This document shows, one piece after another, positions 44,002 through 52,449 of a DNA stretch of 64,000 nucleotides. A program made the position numbers and the translations under genes. This DNA is from UBA940 sp964464465 (GTDB lineage Bacteria; Bacteroidota; Bacteroidia; Bacteroidales; Rikenellaceae): contig CAYXGF010000001.1 of assembly GCA_964464465.1 (NCBI GenBank), forward strand, positions 34,025 to 98,024. Reading direction: 5' to 3'. The notes beneath the pieces are model-generated. The model did no database searches. It was not told the origin of the DNA and was given only the letters and a program-made list of their open reading frames with translations. Position 1 is the stretch's first letter; every line of letters starts with the position of its first letter.

Positions 44002-44009
44002 CAAATATA
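44002..44009 (-). promoter_or_regulatory. Predicted promoter of the B12 operon
   Basis: Minus-strand TATATTTG, start near 43995, about 35 nt before the riboswitch aptamer. -33 element not clear. Confidence 0.6.
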
Positions 44010-44112
44010 TGACATAATTCAGGAAATAAAAAATTTCCGCCGAAAATTTTCTCCCGGTCCGAACTCCGCACCGGGAACGAAGTTTGCATTCACGTACCGT
44101 AAATTCAGTGTC

Positions 44113-44916
44113 ATGGAAACAAACCTCGAAAACAGAATCACCCTCGTAACGTCCTCTACGCGAGGTATCGGACTCAGCTGCGCCACCAGACTGGCCGAAT
44201 GCGGCGCGAAGGTGTACCTGGCCGTCCGCAACATGCAGTCAGGCGGGGAGGCGGTCCGGCAGCTGCGCGGCCGGGGCCTGAAAGCCGAGGCGGTGTACTT
44301 CGACGCGACTGTGCCGGAGACCATCGGCACGATGATGACCGAAACGCTGGACAGGGAGGGCCGTCTGGACATTCTTGTAAACAATTTCGGGCACACCGAC
44401 ACGGCCGCGGACCTGGACCTGCTCGGAGGCGACGCAGAGGCGTTTTTCCACATCGTGGATGTGAATCTGCGCAGTGTCTACCTCACATGCAGGGCGGCGG
44501 TGAAAAGCATGCTGAAAACGGGCGGCGGGAGCATCGTCAACATATCTTCGGTCGGAGGAAAGGTTCCCGACGTATCTCGCACGGCCTACGGCGTGGCAAA
44601 GGCGGCAATAAACTTCCTTACACGCGACATCGCCGTGCAGTACGCCCGGTACGGCATACGGTGCAATGCCGTACTGCCGGGATTCATAGCCACGGACGCC
44701 GCACAAGGGAACATGTCGCAGGAATTTGCCGACGCCTTCGTAGCCTGCGTGCCGGCGGGACGCATGGGACGGGCCGAAGACATAGCCTCCGCAGTCGCCT
44801 TCCTCGCTTCGGACGGCGCCTCCTACATAACGGGACAGCTGCTCTCTGCGGCTGGCGGGTTCGACGATGTATCGCCCATGTACGCCCTGTATGCCAGAAT
44901 GAACAGAAAGGGATGA
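44113..44916 (+). CDS. SDR-family oxidoreductase
   Basis: A 267-aa short-chain dehydrogenase/reductase. The NNxG motif (LVNNFGHTD), catalytic Ser in NISSVGG and YxxxK in TAYGVAKAA are present. The cofactor loop is atypical: SSTRGIG replaces the usual TGxxxGIG, although the terminal GIG is kept. Substrate cannot be read; gut SDRs of this size include hydroxysteroid dehydrogenases, but nothing here is specific. Divergent from the B12 operon, and its stop codon lies only 10 bp from that of the convergent xylanase gene. Confidence 0.88.
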   Translation: METNLENRITLVTSSTRGIGLSCATRLAECGAKVYLAVRNMQSGGEAVRQLRGRGLKAEAVYFDATVPETIGTMMTETLDREGRLDILVNNFGHTDTAADLDLLGGDAEAFFHIVDVNLRSVYLTCRAAVKSMLKTGGGSIVNISSVGGKVPDVSRTAYGVAKAAINFLTRDIAVQYARYGIRCNAVLPGFIATDAAQGNMSQEFADAFVACVPAGRMGRAEDIASAVAFLASDGASYITGQLLSAAGGFDDVSPMYALYARMNRKG

Positions 44917-44926
44917 CCGCACTCTT

Positions 44927-46444
44927 CTATTGAAGGTAATACTCGCGTGTCTGCGTATTGCCCTGCCGGTCCGTCCAAGTAATGCGGTAGTTGCCCCTGA
45001 AACCGCGGAAACGGACGACTCCGTCGCGGTCGGGCCTTACTTCGAGGCGCGTCCGCCACTCGTTGTTAATCAGGTCATCGAGCATATGGTAAACCGGTTT
45101 GGGCTGCATGTCTCGGGTGAACATCCCCGAGGTAGACGGCTCTCCCGGAGCGCCGCAGTTGTCTACCACATTCCACCACGTGATGCCCATCATGCTCGGG
45201 CTGCTGAACCACAACCTGTACAGATTGCGCGCGATGATTGCCTGAATCATACGGCCGCGCTCGTCGTCCGAAGGCGAGGTAATCGTAATCTCGCTCAGAT
45301 GAAGCGGCAGACCGGGTTCGGAAAGCCACTCTATATACTGGCGCACCTCCTCCGGAGTCTGGGTGCCGTGCCCCTCGGCGATGTCGAGACACTGCTTGGG
45401 GTCGAACAGGTGCATCTGCACACCCATGATGTCGATTTTACATCCTCGGCGCAGCAGCTCCTTCACCTGCGCGGCATACTCCGGACGGCGGATATAGTCG
45501 TTTATGTTCAGCTTGACCCCCGCCGGGAAATGGCTCTCGGCACTTTTGAGAGCACGGTACGGATAATCACCCGGCATCAGGCCGTAGGTACTCTTGCAAA
45601 GTTTCCGGCCCGGCACCAAAAGTCCGCGCCTGTCGTCCTGCACGCTTTCGTTGACCACATCCCAGCTGTCGATTCTGTCGCCGTACCATGCCGCGATGTC
45701 GCCTATACGCTTGTCGTACAGATAACGCAGCGTATCGGCATAGTGTGCGAAAACACTTTCCAGCTCGTCGAGCCCCATGCGCGGATATTCGTCCGTAAGT
45801 TTGCCCCCGACGAAAAAGCCGTCCCAGCGAGCTCGCTCCTGAGGTGTCATGTAGTCGGGCAGCCACTCCGGATGATGCCACCGGCGTTCGCCCCAAATCA
45901 GCACGTGACCGTGCGCGCGGATACCTTTGCTCTTGCAGAACTCGACCACACGGTCGGTCGACGGACGACGCCAGTGCGGACAATCGTAGGGGCGTGCCTG
46001 AGCGTTCCAGAACTCCTCCGTATCCCAGTACTCCTGACGGAAGCGCAGCCGTCCGGGCTGCATCTCGAACTTTTTCCAATAGAATGCTATCGTCGCGGAG
46101 TTGAACAGCGTGCCGAACAGCTCCTTGTAACGGTCGTTACACTCCTTGCTGCCAAGCTGCTCGAAGTTGAAGATATGCGCGCCGAAAATGAAATGATGCG
46201 AAATCTGTTCTATCTTCACACTCGTTCCCTCGGCCACGTCGGCGACAGTCAGCTCTCCGTCGGCCTTGCGGTTTTTCTCTATATCGCGGTCGATGCGCGC
46301 CTGCTCTGCAGGATTCCACTGTTTCCAGTAGGCATCGCTCATATAACCGTTTTTGTCACTTTTACGGGATGTCGGAATCGTCACCTGTGCGAAAGACCCG
46401 ACAGCTGCGGCAAGCATGCCGACAACAAGAAGCACTTTTTTCAT
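44927..46444 (-). CDS. GH10 endo-1,4-beta-xylanase, secreted
   Basis: A 505-aa glycoside hydrolase of family 10 that cleaves xylan. Signal peptide ends at FAQ (residue 20). After a ~60-residue N-terminal region the barrel follows, with HGHVLIWGERRWHHPEWL, the acid/base Glu266 in DSWDVVNESV and the nucleophile Glu385 in HLSEITITS. The C-terminus adds a small beta domain (VRPDRDGVVRFRGFRGNYRI). Trp/His residues lining the xylan cleft are present. Transcribed alone from a promoter at 46478-46509; no SusCD pair is next to it. Confidence 0.93.
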   Translation of the reverse strand: MKKVLLVVGMLAAAVGSFAQVTIPTSRKSDKNGYMSDAYWKQWNPAEQARIDRDIEKNRKADGELTVADVAEGTSVKIEQISHHFIFGAHIFNFEQLGSKECNDRYKELFGTLFNSATIAFYWKKFEMQPGRLRFRQEYWDTEEFWNAQARPYDCPHWRRPSTDRVVEFCKSKGIRAHGHVLIWGERRWHHPEWLPDYMTPQERARWDGFFVGGKLTDEYPRMGLDELESVFAHYADTLRYLYDKRIGDIAAWYGDRIDSWDVVNESVQDDRRGLLVPGRKLCKSTYGLMPGDYPYRALKSAESHFPAGVKLNINDYIRRPEYAAQVKELLRRGCKIDIMGVQMHLFDPKQCLDIAEGHGTQTPEEVRQYIEWLSEPGLPLHLSEITITSPSDDERGRMIQAIIARNLYRLWFSSPSMMGITWWNVVDNCGAPGEPSTSGMFTRDMQPKPVYHMLDDLINNEWRTRLEVRPDRDGVVRFRGFRGNYRITWTDRQGNTQTREYYLQ

Positions 46445-46477
46445 GCTGCGAACTATTTATTTTATTTCAATCGACCC

Positions 46478-46509
46478 ACAAGATAGAAAAAATATCCCGT
46501 CCTGCCAAA
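46478..46509 (-). promoter_or_regulatory. Predicted xylanase promoter
   Basis: Minus strand TTTG (46509-46506), 20-nt spacer, TATCTTGT (46485-46478), one mismatch. Confidence 0.55.
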
Positions 46510-46547
46510 ACTCAGTATTCACGAACCTCTAAAAAATCAGGTGAGTG

Positions 46548-46688
46548 TATACGACTTTACAGTATGGCACATTTAACAGGGCCGCGGCCTGCGGAAGTCA
46601 CGTGCGAATGAAATGAGCGGGCCTTCGCCGGCGGGAGGCTGCGGCCAGCTGCGGTTCGGAGAACCGCATAACTGTAAAATCGTATATA
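46548..46688 (-). mobile_element. MITE-like intergenic element, copy D (inverted)
   Basis: A 141-bp element whose ends are near-perfect inverted repeats: TATACGACTTTACAGTATG (46548-46566) and CATAACTGTAAAATCGTATA (46667-46686). Read on the minus strand it aligns with copy A, including an identical stretch CGAAGGCCCGCTCATTTCAT. Lies between the xylanase promoter and a small lipoprotein gene. No ORF inside. Confidence 0.75.
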
Positions 46689-46781
46689 ATCCCCAAAAAA
46701 GAATTATAATTTTAGTAATTGAATGTAAAAAAATATATATTTATAGAAATGCCGGACAACCGACAAATAACCATAAATATC

Positions 46782-47231
46782 ATGAGCAAAATATTGGCGA
46801 CATTCATCATTGCCCTATTGGCATTTCAATGCGAGGAAGGCATAAACAATTCGGACTGGTACGTTAAGAACTGCACGGACAGGACATTAACTCTCGTAGA
46901 GTCTCATACCAGGGTGTTGCACCCCGGCGACTCGGTGTCGATATGCAACAACCGGGACTATCGTCATGTCTCATTCGACCTGTGGTTATGCAATCATCAC
47001 GGAGTAACGCGCCCGAAATACTGTTACATATTGTGCGACGACATTCTGATGAAGACATGGAGCATGGCTGAGAAAGACGGCAAAGGCAAACAGTTCTACA
47101 ACGAACAATTCTGGCGGTTCCATGACATTGCCCCCAAATACGAAAATTCCACGCACTACTATTTCTGGACGCTGGAAATTTACCCCGAGGACATAGGATT
47201 AACCGCGCAGGGCGAACAGGAACAATCATAA
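46782..47231 (+). CDS. Small putative lipoprotein, unknown function
   Basis: A 149-aa protein not recognised. The N-terminus MSKILATFIIALLAFQ-Cys-Glu-Glu looks like a lipoprotein signal with an atypical lipobox and an acidic stretch after the Cys. The mature part (SDWYVKNCTDRTLTLVESH; CNNRDYRHVSFDLWLC) has several Cys, Trp and His and could be an all-beta domain. Start 46782 chosen for the signal peptide. Composition is more AT-rich just upstream, next to element D. It stands alone. Confidence 0.65.
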   Translation: MSKILATFIIALLAFQCEEGINNSDWYVKNCTDRTLTLVESHTRVLHPGDSVSICNNRDYRHVSFDLWLCNHHGVTRPKYCYILCDDILMKTWSMAEKDGKGKQFYNEQFWRFHDIAPKYENSTHYYFWTLEIYPEDIGLTAQGEQEQS

Positions 47232-47240
47232 GACATCCGG

Positions 47241-47276
47241 AGAGGGGGGGCTTCATTCCCCGAACCTCGATTTTTT
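47241..47276 (+). terminator. Possible terminator of small lipoprotein gene
   Basis: A GGGG/CCCC stem within a G7 run, followed by CCTCG and six Ts. Weak. The following 47277-47486 is GC-rich with several short palindromes and resembles the cores of the MITE-like family without its ends. Confidence 0.35.
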
Positions 47277-47486
47277 CAGAACCGTGCGGAATTAACTGTC
47301 AGCCCGGTCGCTGTTGCCGGTCCGGGACGCAGCAGGCGTAGGCTGAGCAGATGAGACATTGCGGGCCCCGCGGAGCAGGGCTGCGGCCCGCGCTGTCTTT
47401 GAGAGGCTGCAATCCGCTGCTTTTCACCGCGCCGCAATCGCAGTTCCTGCCGGAACCACCGTGTGGCAAGGCGGCCGGAGCGCGGT

Positions 47487-48068
47487 TCAGACCTTGCAGT
47501 TTTTCAGGAACTCTTCCAGACGTGCCATGGCACGTCCGCGGTGCGAGATGGCGTTCTTGCGTTCGGCGGACATCTGCGCGAAAGATTCGTCGCTGCCCTC
47601 GGGTCTGAACACAGGGTCGTAGCCGAATCCGCCTTCACCTGCCGGGGATTCGAGAATCTCGCCGCACACCACGCCCTCGAACAGATACTCCCGGCCATTC
47701 AGAATCAATGCCACGACAGTCCTGAAACGCGCCGCACGGTTGCGGCAGCCGTCCATATTGGCCAGCAGCAACCGCACATTGGCGGCAAAATCGTGCCCGT
47801 CCGTAGCATATCGCGCAGAATGGACGCCGGGCGCACCGCCCAGGGCCTCGACTTCCAGCCCCGTGTCATCCGCAAAGCAGTCCATGCCGGTAGCTTCGTG
47901 CACGTACCTGGCCTTTTGCAGGGCGTTGCCCTCTATGGTGGGCTGCGTCTCGGGAATATCGCCCGCAAGTCCGCATTCGGACAGCGGGACTATGTCGAAA
48001 GCCTCGCCGGCTATCTGCCTCGCCTCGGCGAGTTTATGTGCATTGTTGGTTGCGAATACGAGTTTCAT
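47487..48068 (-). CDS. rdgB: XTP/dITP diphosphatase (HAM1/RdgB)
   Basis: Removes non-canonical purine nucleotides (dITP, XTP) from the pool; 193 aa. N-terminal FATNNAHKLAEARQI (nucleotide-binding SxNxxK-like motif), catalytic DDTGLEVEALGGAPGVHSARY and GGFGYDPVF near residue 150, plus the C-terminal SHRGRAM. Its ATG overlaps the HAD gene's stop codon (ATGA), so translation is coupled. Confidence 0.96.
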   Translation of the reverse strand: MKLVFATNNAHKLAEARQIAGEAFDIVPLSECGLAGDIPETQPTIEGNALQKARYVHEATGMDCFADDTGLEVEALGGAPGVHSARYATDGHDFAANVRLLLANMDGCRNRAARFRTVVALILNGREYLFEGVVCGEILESPAGEGGFGYDPVFRPEGSDESFAQMSAERKNAISHRGRAMARLEEFLKNCKV

Positions 48069-48910
48069 TGCACCTTTTCGAGTAAAGAGAGTTTGTAATC
48101 GGCATCTATCTTGTCCAGAATCGCCTTCACCGTCACGTCAAGCACACTTCCCTCCGAGTAGTCGGCCGCACAGACATGATTGACACGGTTTTCGAGAATC
48201 AGGCTCTTGCGCTCCATACGTTCGTCGGCCGATTCGGGATTGTAGACCGCAATGGAGTGCCCGCCCGAACTCTTCACCAGACGCATGCAGGGTATGTCGG
48301 TGGTGCCGTCACCGAAATATATCATATGCTTGAAAGGCACGGGCCGCTTGTCCTCCGGTATGAAACGGTTGACATCCTTGCCGTCATAAACCGACTCCAC
48401 GCCCTTGTTTATCTTGAATATGAACTGCGTCTTGTTGGTGTAGTTCACCGCCACGGCCGGCCAGTAGGCTATGCCGTCCACGTCGTAAAGAAACGAGCAG
48501 GCGTAAATCTTGCGGAACTCGGAGGCTATCGGCGTGCCCTCGATAATCTCCTTTATACCCGACGAATTGATATAATGCAGAATGCGGATACCCTTTGCCC
48601 GGCCGTAGGCGTTGATGCGCGAGAACCACTGCCGGACACCCTTGTACAGCTCTATGTTGCGGCCCGACTCCTGAAATGCCTCGCGCCGTAGCGAAAGACC
48701 CTTGCTGCGGGCCTCGTGAATCATCTTGGCCATGTACGTAAGAATCGGGTCGGCATCCTGACTCATGGCCAGATGCCGGCTGTCGCTCCAAAATTCGGCA
48801 TTGCTCTTCCCGACGGTGGGAATGAAATCGTACTCCTGCATGTTGCCGGGCGAGAGCGTTCCGTCGAAATCATATATCAGCGCGACGGTGTATTCGTGTT
48901 TTTCAGTCAT
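48065..48910 (-). CDS. HAD-superfamily hydrolase
   Basis: A 281-aa phosphatase-like protein. HAD motif I is DFDGTLS (Asp14 nucleophile, Asp16), motif II HYINSSG near residue 115, and motifs III/IV appear as KTQF and FGDGTTDIPCM. A cap region (AMSQDADPILTYMAKMIHEA) lies between motifs I and II. Substrate unknown. Start 48910 is chosen because the predicted promoter begins transcription near 48932. Co-transcribed with rdgB. Confidence 0.88.
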   Translation of the reverse strand: MTEKHEYTVALIYDFDGTLSPGNMQEYDFIPTVGKSNAEFWSDSRHLAMSQDADPILTYMAKMIHEARSKGLSLRREAFQESGRNIELYKGVRQWFSRINAYGRAKGIRILHYINSSGIKEIIEGTPIASEFRKIYACSFLYDVDGIAYWPAVAVNYTNKTQFIFKINKGVESVYDGKDVNRFIPEDKRPVPFKHMIYFGDGTTDIPCMRLVKSSGGHSIAVYNPESADERMERKSLILENRVNHVCAADYSEGSVLDVTVKAILDKIDADYKLSLLEKVQ

Positions 48911-48938
48911 GGTTTCCTTATCCGGATTTGTACAAACA

Positions 48939-48946
48939 CAAAGATA
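48939..48946 (-). promoter_or_regulatory. Predicted promoter of HAD-rdgB
   Basis: Minus-strand TATCTTTG immediately after the terminator of the upstream gene; start near 48932. Confidence 0.65.
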
Positions 48947-48960
48947 GGAATTTTTCGAAT

Positions 48961-48994
48961 GAAAAAGGAAACCTTTGAAAAGGTTTCCTTTTTC
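48961..48994 (-). terminator. Bidirectional-looking terminator after the 1010-aa lipoprotein gene
   Basis: Perfect 15-bp stem GAAAAAGGAAACCTT with 4-nt loop, T-rich on both strands; 22 bp after the stop codon at 49016. Confidence 0.85.
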
Positions 48995-49015
48995 ATCTTG
49001 CAAATATGCAGTTCT

Positions 49016-52000
49016 TTAAAGTTCAACAATCTTTACGCAACGAACCGGGCAAGCAGAACCCTGATTGTTGTAGTCGTTTCTGTAATCCACGTAGAAACCG
49101 TTGTGAGCGTCGCACTCCATTCCTTGCGGGTAGTGAGCAACCCAGTGTGCATTTAAGGATCTTACGCCGTTGGCGTGATAACGGGCCGAACAGCCTACGC
49201 GAACAAGATGTCCGAACGATGTACGCTGTCCTGCCGCGGGCATGAACATCGTCCGGCCGGTAGGCTCCGATTCGAATCCACATATGTCAATTTCAACATC
49301 TCCCAAGAAGTTCCCATCATTGTCAACACTTTTGGTAATGGTACCTTTTGATTCACCCGGTACACCGCGGTCTTCGATGTAAAAATTGAAACCGCCCTTG
49401 AATGTCGGGAATTTCAGTTTGGCCTGACTTATATCCGGCCACCAGTTTACAGCCTGAGTCGGAACCTGAATAGCGTTCTGTATGTCGGCATCGTATGCTT
49501 CCTTACAGTTCAAACGCCAGATACCGACCGAAGCCCACTGTACGCTGGCAGCGTCATTATGTGATGTCACGAACCTGAACATACTCGCGCACGGGACCTG
49601 CCATCCTGCCGGACACGGGTCATAAATCGATTTCTCACCTATATCCCACGGGCTGTCGGAGCAGTTGCCCCATAGAAAGCCCCATCCGTCGTGTGGGTCA
49701 TCCGGTGCTACGTCGTGAGTTGTGTTGCAATCCTTGGTGCTTATCCACCAGTAGGGATAATTGTGGTTACTTATATAAATAGACGGATTGCTTACTGAGA
49801 ACTGAACATTGTCTTTCACGGATTCGAACAAAACATCTTGTGATTTGATGTAATACTCGGACGAAGTAGACGCATTATTGCCGATGCCGTCATAATAATA
49901 TATAATGTCATTGGATACGCCGATTTGGTTAATTTTGTCCCAGTAGCTGTTCTCCCAATTGTAATCATTGTCGGCAGTTCCCCAGTCAGCTACTATACCG
50001 CCCGGGAACGGGTCTTTACGTCCCCACTGGTAGAGCAGACCGAACGAACGCTGTACGTCATCGTAATTGCCGGTGTTTCCTTCGTGCATAGCGCCGAGGT
50101 TGCGCGACATCCAGGTTGCAGGTGTAGCCCAGGTTCCGGGGAGTCCTTTGTCGTTGTCGGTGTCCAGAACATTGTAGTGGCCAAGTTCATCCTCGGGATC
50201 ATAATCGGTAATCCAGAGGTGCCAGCTCCACAAAATTCTTCCGGCTTCATCAGCGGCAGCAATCAATGTGTTCTGCTCCGTACCGTCGGTTGTAAAATAT
50301 ATGCATCCCGCTTCGGGGTCGTAACCGAAATCCGAGATAGCCGCAGGGTTTTCATGCAAATCGACCGTCGACCATACAATGCCCGCTGCGGAAGGATTCA
50401 ACTCACGTGCAACAGCGACAAAACGGTCTGTCGATTTACCGTTACCCATAACCTTGGCATTGAACCTATATGTTCCTGCCTTTTGAACTATATAACAGTT
50501 AGCCGTCTCGTTCACACTCAAATTCGTCGCTCCCGACGGACATCTTCCACTTCGACCCGATATATAAGAAACGTTGTACTGCTCCTGTTCTATGACTACC
50601 GTTCCTATCTGATTGTTTGTACGGGTTTCACGTATTGCAACAGTTGAAGAACGCTTAACATACTTATTTTCGAGAACATACAGTCGTACAGTATCATTAT
50701 GCATCGAGGCCCGTGTAGACGCAAGCGATATCCATTCCTTATCCTGGTCGGGTATCTCAATCGAATAATCCAAATCGGTACGAACGATAAAATCAACAAA
50801 GCCGCCTTTGCTCTGTACTGGCACCTTTCCGGATGAAACGGTTAGCGAACCTCTCTGGAAACCTATATGTCTCATAACGGTCTTCTGTCTTCCATCCGAT
50901 ACGAACACTATCACTCCATGGTCTCCGTATACTGTCTCAGAAGGAACCGTTACCAGAATACGGCCGGATAAGATTCCGGAACGGACAACACTCGCATACA
51001 CTCCGTTTTGGCCTACAACTGCTACATCCGTCTTATCATCAGCACCGATTAACGTATACTCTATTTCAAACGTACCGCGACCCGAAGGTATTTTTATATC
51101 TTCCGCATTCTCGAACTCTATGTCCAGCACCGAAAATTTAGGCACCGCAATAACCTGACCATCAGACAATACAAAATAAACCATGTCCGATGCCTGACGT
51201 ATCTCCTTAAATATCGAATCTCCATCCTTGCCGTCAGAACCGTTTGCACCATCTTTACCGTCGACACCGTCCTTGCCGTTCTCACCATCTTTGCCGTCCT
51301 TACCATTTTCGCCGGTCGCCCTGCCGAGATTGGTCCATGTAGCGCCGTTGTCGGTCGAAACGAACCAGTAACCGCCATCGATTTTCAACTGAGGAGTAAT
51401 GCCGTCCTTACCATCTGCGCCGTTCTGTCCATCTCTGCCGTCTTTGCCATCCTTGCCGTCAGTACCCGGAGCGCCTGGCTCGCCATCTTTTCCATCGGCT
51501 CCGTTTTGTCCGTCTCTGCCATCTGCGCCATTTTTGCCATTCTCTCCGTCTTTGCCGTCGGCTCCCGGTTGTCCATCCTTCCCGTCATTACCGGGAGCAC
51601 CTGGCTCGCCGTCGGTGCCATTAACCCTGATTTTATTTCCTCCATCGGTCAACCAATCGCCGTCGAGTGTCCAATAGTAGACACCGTCTGCATCCTGTCT
51701 GACACCTACAACAGGAGTGTACCCGTCCGCGCCATTGCGTCCATTGTAAATCGTAATAGGAGAACTCTTTGCAAACATAATCGTATAACCGATTTCAGTA
51801 CCGTTTTCGGAGACTGGAACCACAGAAACAATACAGTCGTTGTTCTGAATGGAGGCAAGAATAGTCTGCAACGAAGAAATGTTGTTGTTCGTTTGCTCAC
51901 ACATACTTTCAAGCCTCTGTAACCGTTCGAGAATACTGTCGATTACCGAATTGTCGAATGAACCGGAGCCTAAACCCGTTCCGTCGAACTCAGTATCGCA

Positions 52001-52048
52001 ACTCCACAAGGCAAAAGTGCAAGCCAATACTGCAATAATTTTTTTCAT
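49016..52048 (-). CDS. Large collagen-like DUF4988 surface lipoprotein
   Basis: A 1010-aa lipoprotein (MKKIIAVLACTFALWS-Cys). Parts in order: predicted coiled coil (SILERLQRLESMCEQTNNNI, residues ~38-60) and DUF4988-type module; Gly-X-Y triplets at about 144-216 and 246-276, rich in Lys-Asp and Asn-Gly; two beta-sandwich modules, the second BACON-like (~310-490); and a C-terminal ~480-residue domain with WMSRNLGA, GLLYQWGRKDPFPGG and DPCPAGWQVP, features of the Fibrobacter-paralogous (FISUMP) surface domain. Its first half has the architecture of the 802-aa protein of the B12 operon, but no riboswitch precedes it. Probably a trimeric stalk on the outer surface; ligand unknown. Confidence 0.83.
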   Translation of the reverse strand: MKKIIAVLACTFALWSCDTEFDGTGLGSGSFDNSVIDSILERLQRLESMCEQTNNNISSLQTILASIQNNDCIVSVVPVSENGTEIGYTIMFAKSSPITIYNGRNGADGYTPVVGVRQDADGVYYWTLDGDWLTDGGNKIRVNGTDGEPGAPGNDGKDGQPGADGKDGENGKNGADGRDGQNGADGKDGEPGAPGTDGKDGKDGRDGQNGADGKDGITPQLKIDGGYWFVSTDNGATWTNLGRATGENGKDGKDGENGKDGVDGKDGANGSDGKDGDSIFKEIRQASDMVYFVLSDGQVIAVPKFSVLDIEFENAEDIKIPSGRGTFEIEYTLIGADDKTDVAVVGQNGVYASVVRSGILSGRILVTVPSETVYGDHGVIVFVSDGRQKTVMRHIGFQRGSLTVSSGKVPVQSKGGFVDFIVRTDLDYSIEIPDQDKEWISLASTRASMHNDTVRLYVLENKYVKRSSTVAIRETRTNNQIGTVVIEQEQYNVSYISGRSGRCPSGATNLSVNETANCYIVQKAGTYRFNAKVMGNGKSTDRFVAVARELNPSAAGIVWSTVDLHENPAAISDFGYDPEAGCIYFTTDGTEQNTLIAAADEAGRILWSWHLWITDYDPEDELGHYNVLDTDNDKGLPGTWATPATWMSRNLGAMHEGNTGNYDDVQRSFGLLYQWGRKDPFPGGIVADWGTADNDYNWENSYWDKINQIGVSNDIIYYYDGIGNNASTSSEYYIKSQDVLFESVKDNVQFSVSNPSIYISNHNYPYWWISTKDCNTTHDVAPDDPHDGWGFLWGNCSDSPWDIGEKSIYDPCPAGWQVPCASMFRFVTSHNDAASVQWASVGIWRLNCKEAYDADIQNAIQVPTQAVNWWPDISQAKLKFPTFKGGFNFYIEDRGVPGESKGTITKSVDNDGNFLGDVEIDICGFESEPTGRTMFMPAAGQRTSFGHLVRVGCSARYHANGVRSLNAHWVAHYPQGMECDAHNGFYVDYRNDYNNQGSACPVRCVKIVEL

Positions 52049-52347
52049 ATGATTTATTGTTCCGCCGCCAGCTCCTCGGTACGGCATGTTATATAACAGA
52101 AAGTGTGGAGCTGATTTCGTTTATCCAAATGGAGGTTGTGGAAAGGACCTGTGCAAGAATAAACGACGCGATACCCCACACCTGAATAGATATGGGGCAC
52201 CGCGGCATACGGATATGCCACGTCCATAATCTACACAAGAAATGAGTGCCATTCGTTGTCCCATTGCACTTGAAAACTTCCACATTTCCATTTGAGGACA
52301 AAAGCGAAAACACTTTCGAATATGTAACTGTCGATAACTCGACTGTG

Positions 52348-52377
52348 CAAAGTTATATATTTTATGTTCGCATGCAA
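52348..52377 (-). promoter_or_regulatory. Predicted promoter and long leader of the 1010-aa lipoprotein gene
   Basis: Minus strand GTTG (52377-52374), 18-nt spacer, TAACTTTG (52355-52348). Start near 52341 leaves a leader of about 290 nt (52049-52341). The leader has no convincing ORF and no known riboswitch motif that I can see. Confidence 0.55.
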
Positions 52378-52395
52378 CATGCCGAAAGGCCGGCG

Positions 52396-52427
52396 GTTGG
52401 CATTGTAATTGAAAAAACGTAAATTTG
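52396..52427 (+). promoter_or_regulatory. Predicted nitroreductase promoter
   Basis: GTTG (52396-52399), 20-nt spacer, TAAATTTG (52420-52427); start near 52434, 16 nt before the ATG. Confidence 0.65.
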
Positions 52428-52449
52428 CACATCAAAAACTCAATTATAA

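Noticed and set aside
51180..51620. Short regularly spaced repeats that could suggest a CRISPR array
   Set aside because: They are codon repeats for Gly-X-Y triplets within an intact reading frame, with no unique spacers.
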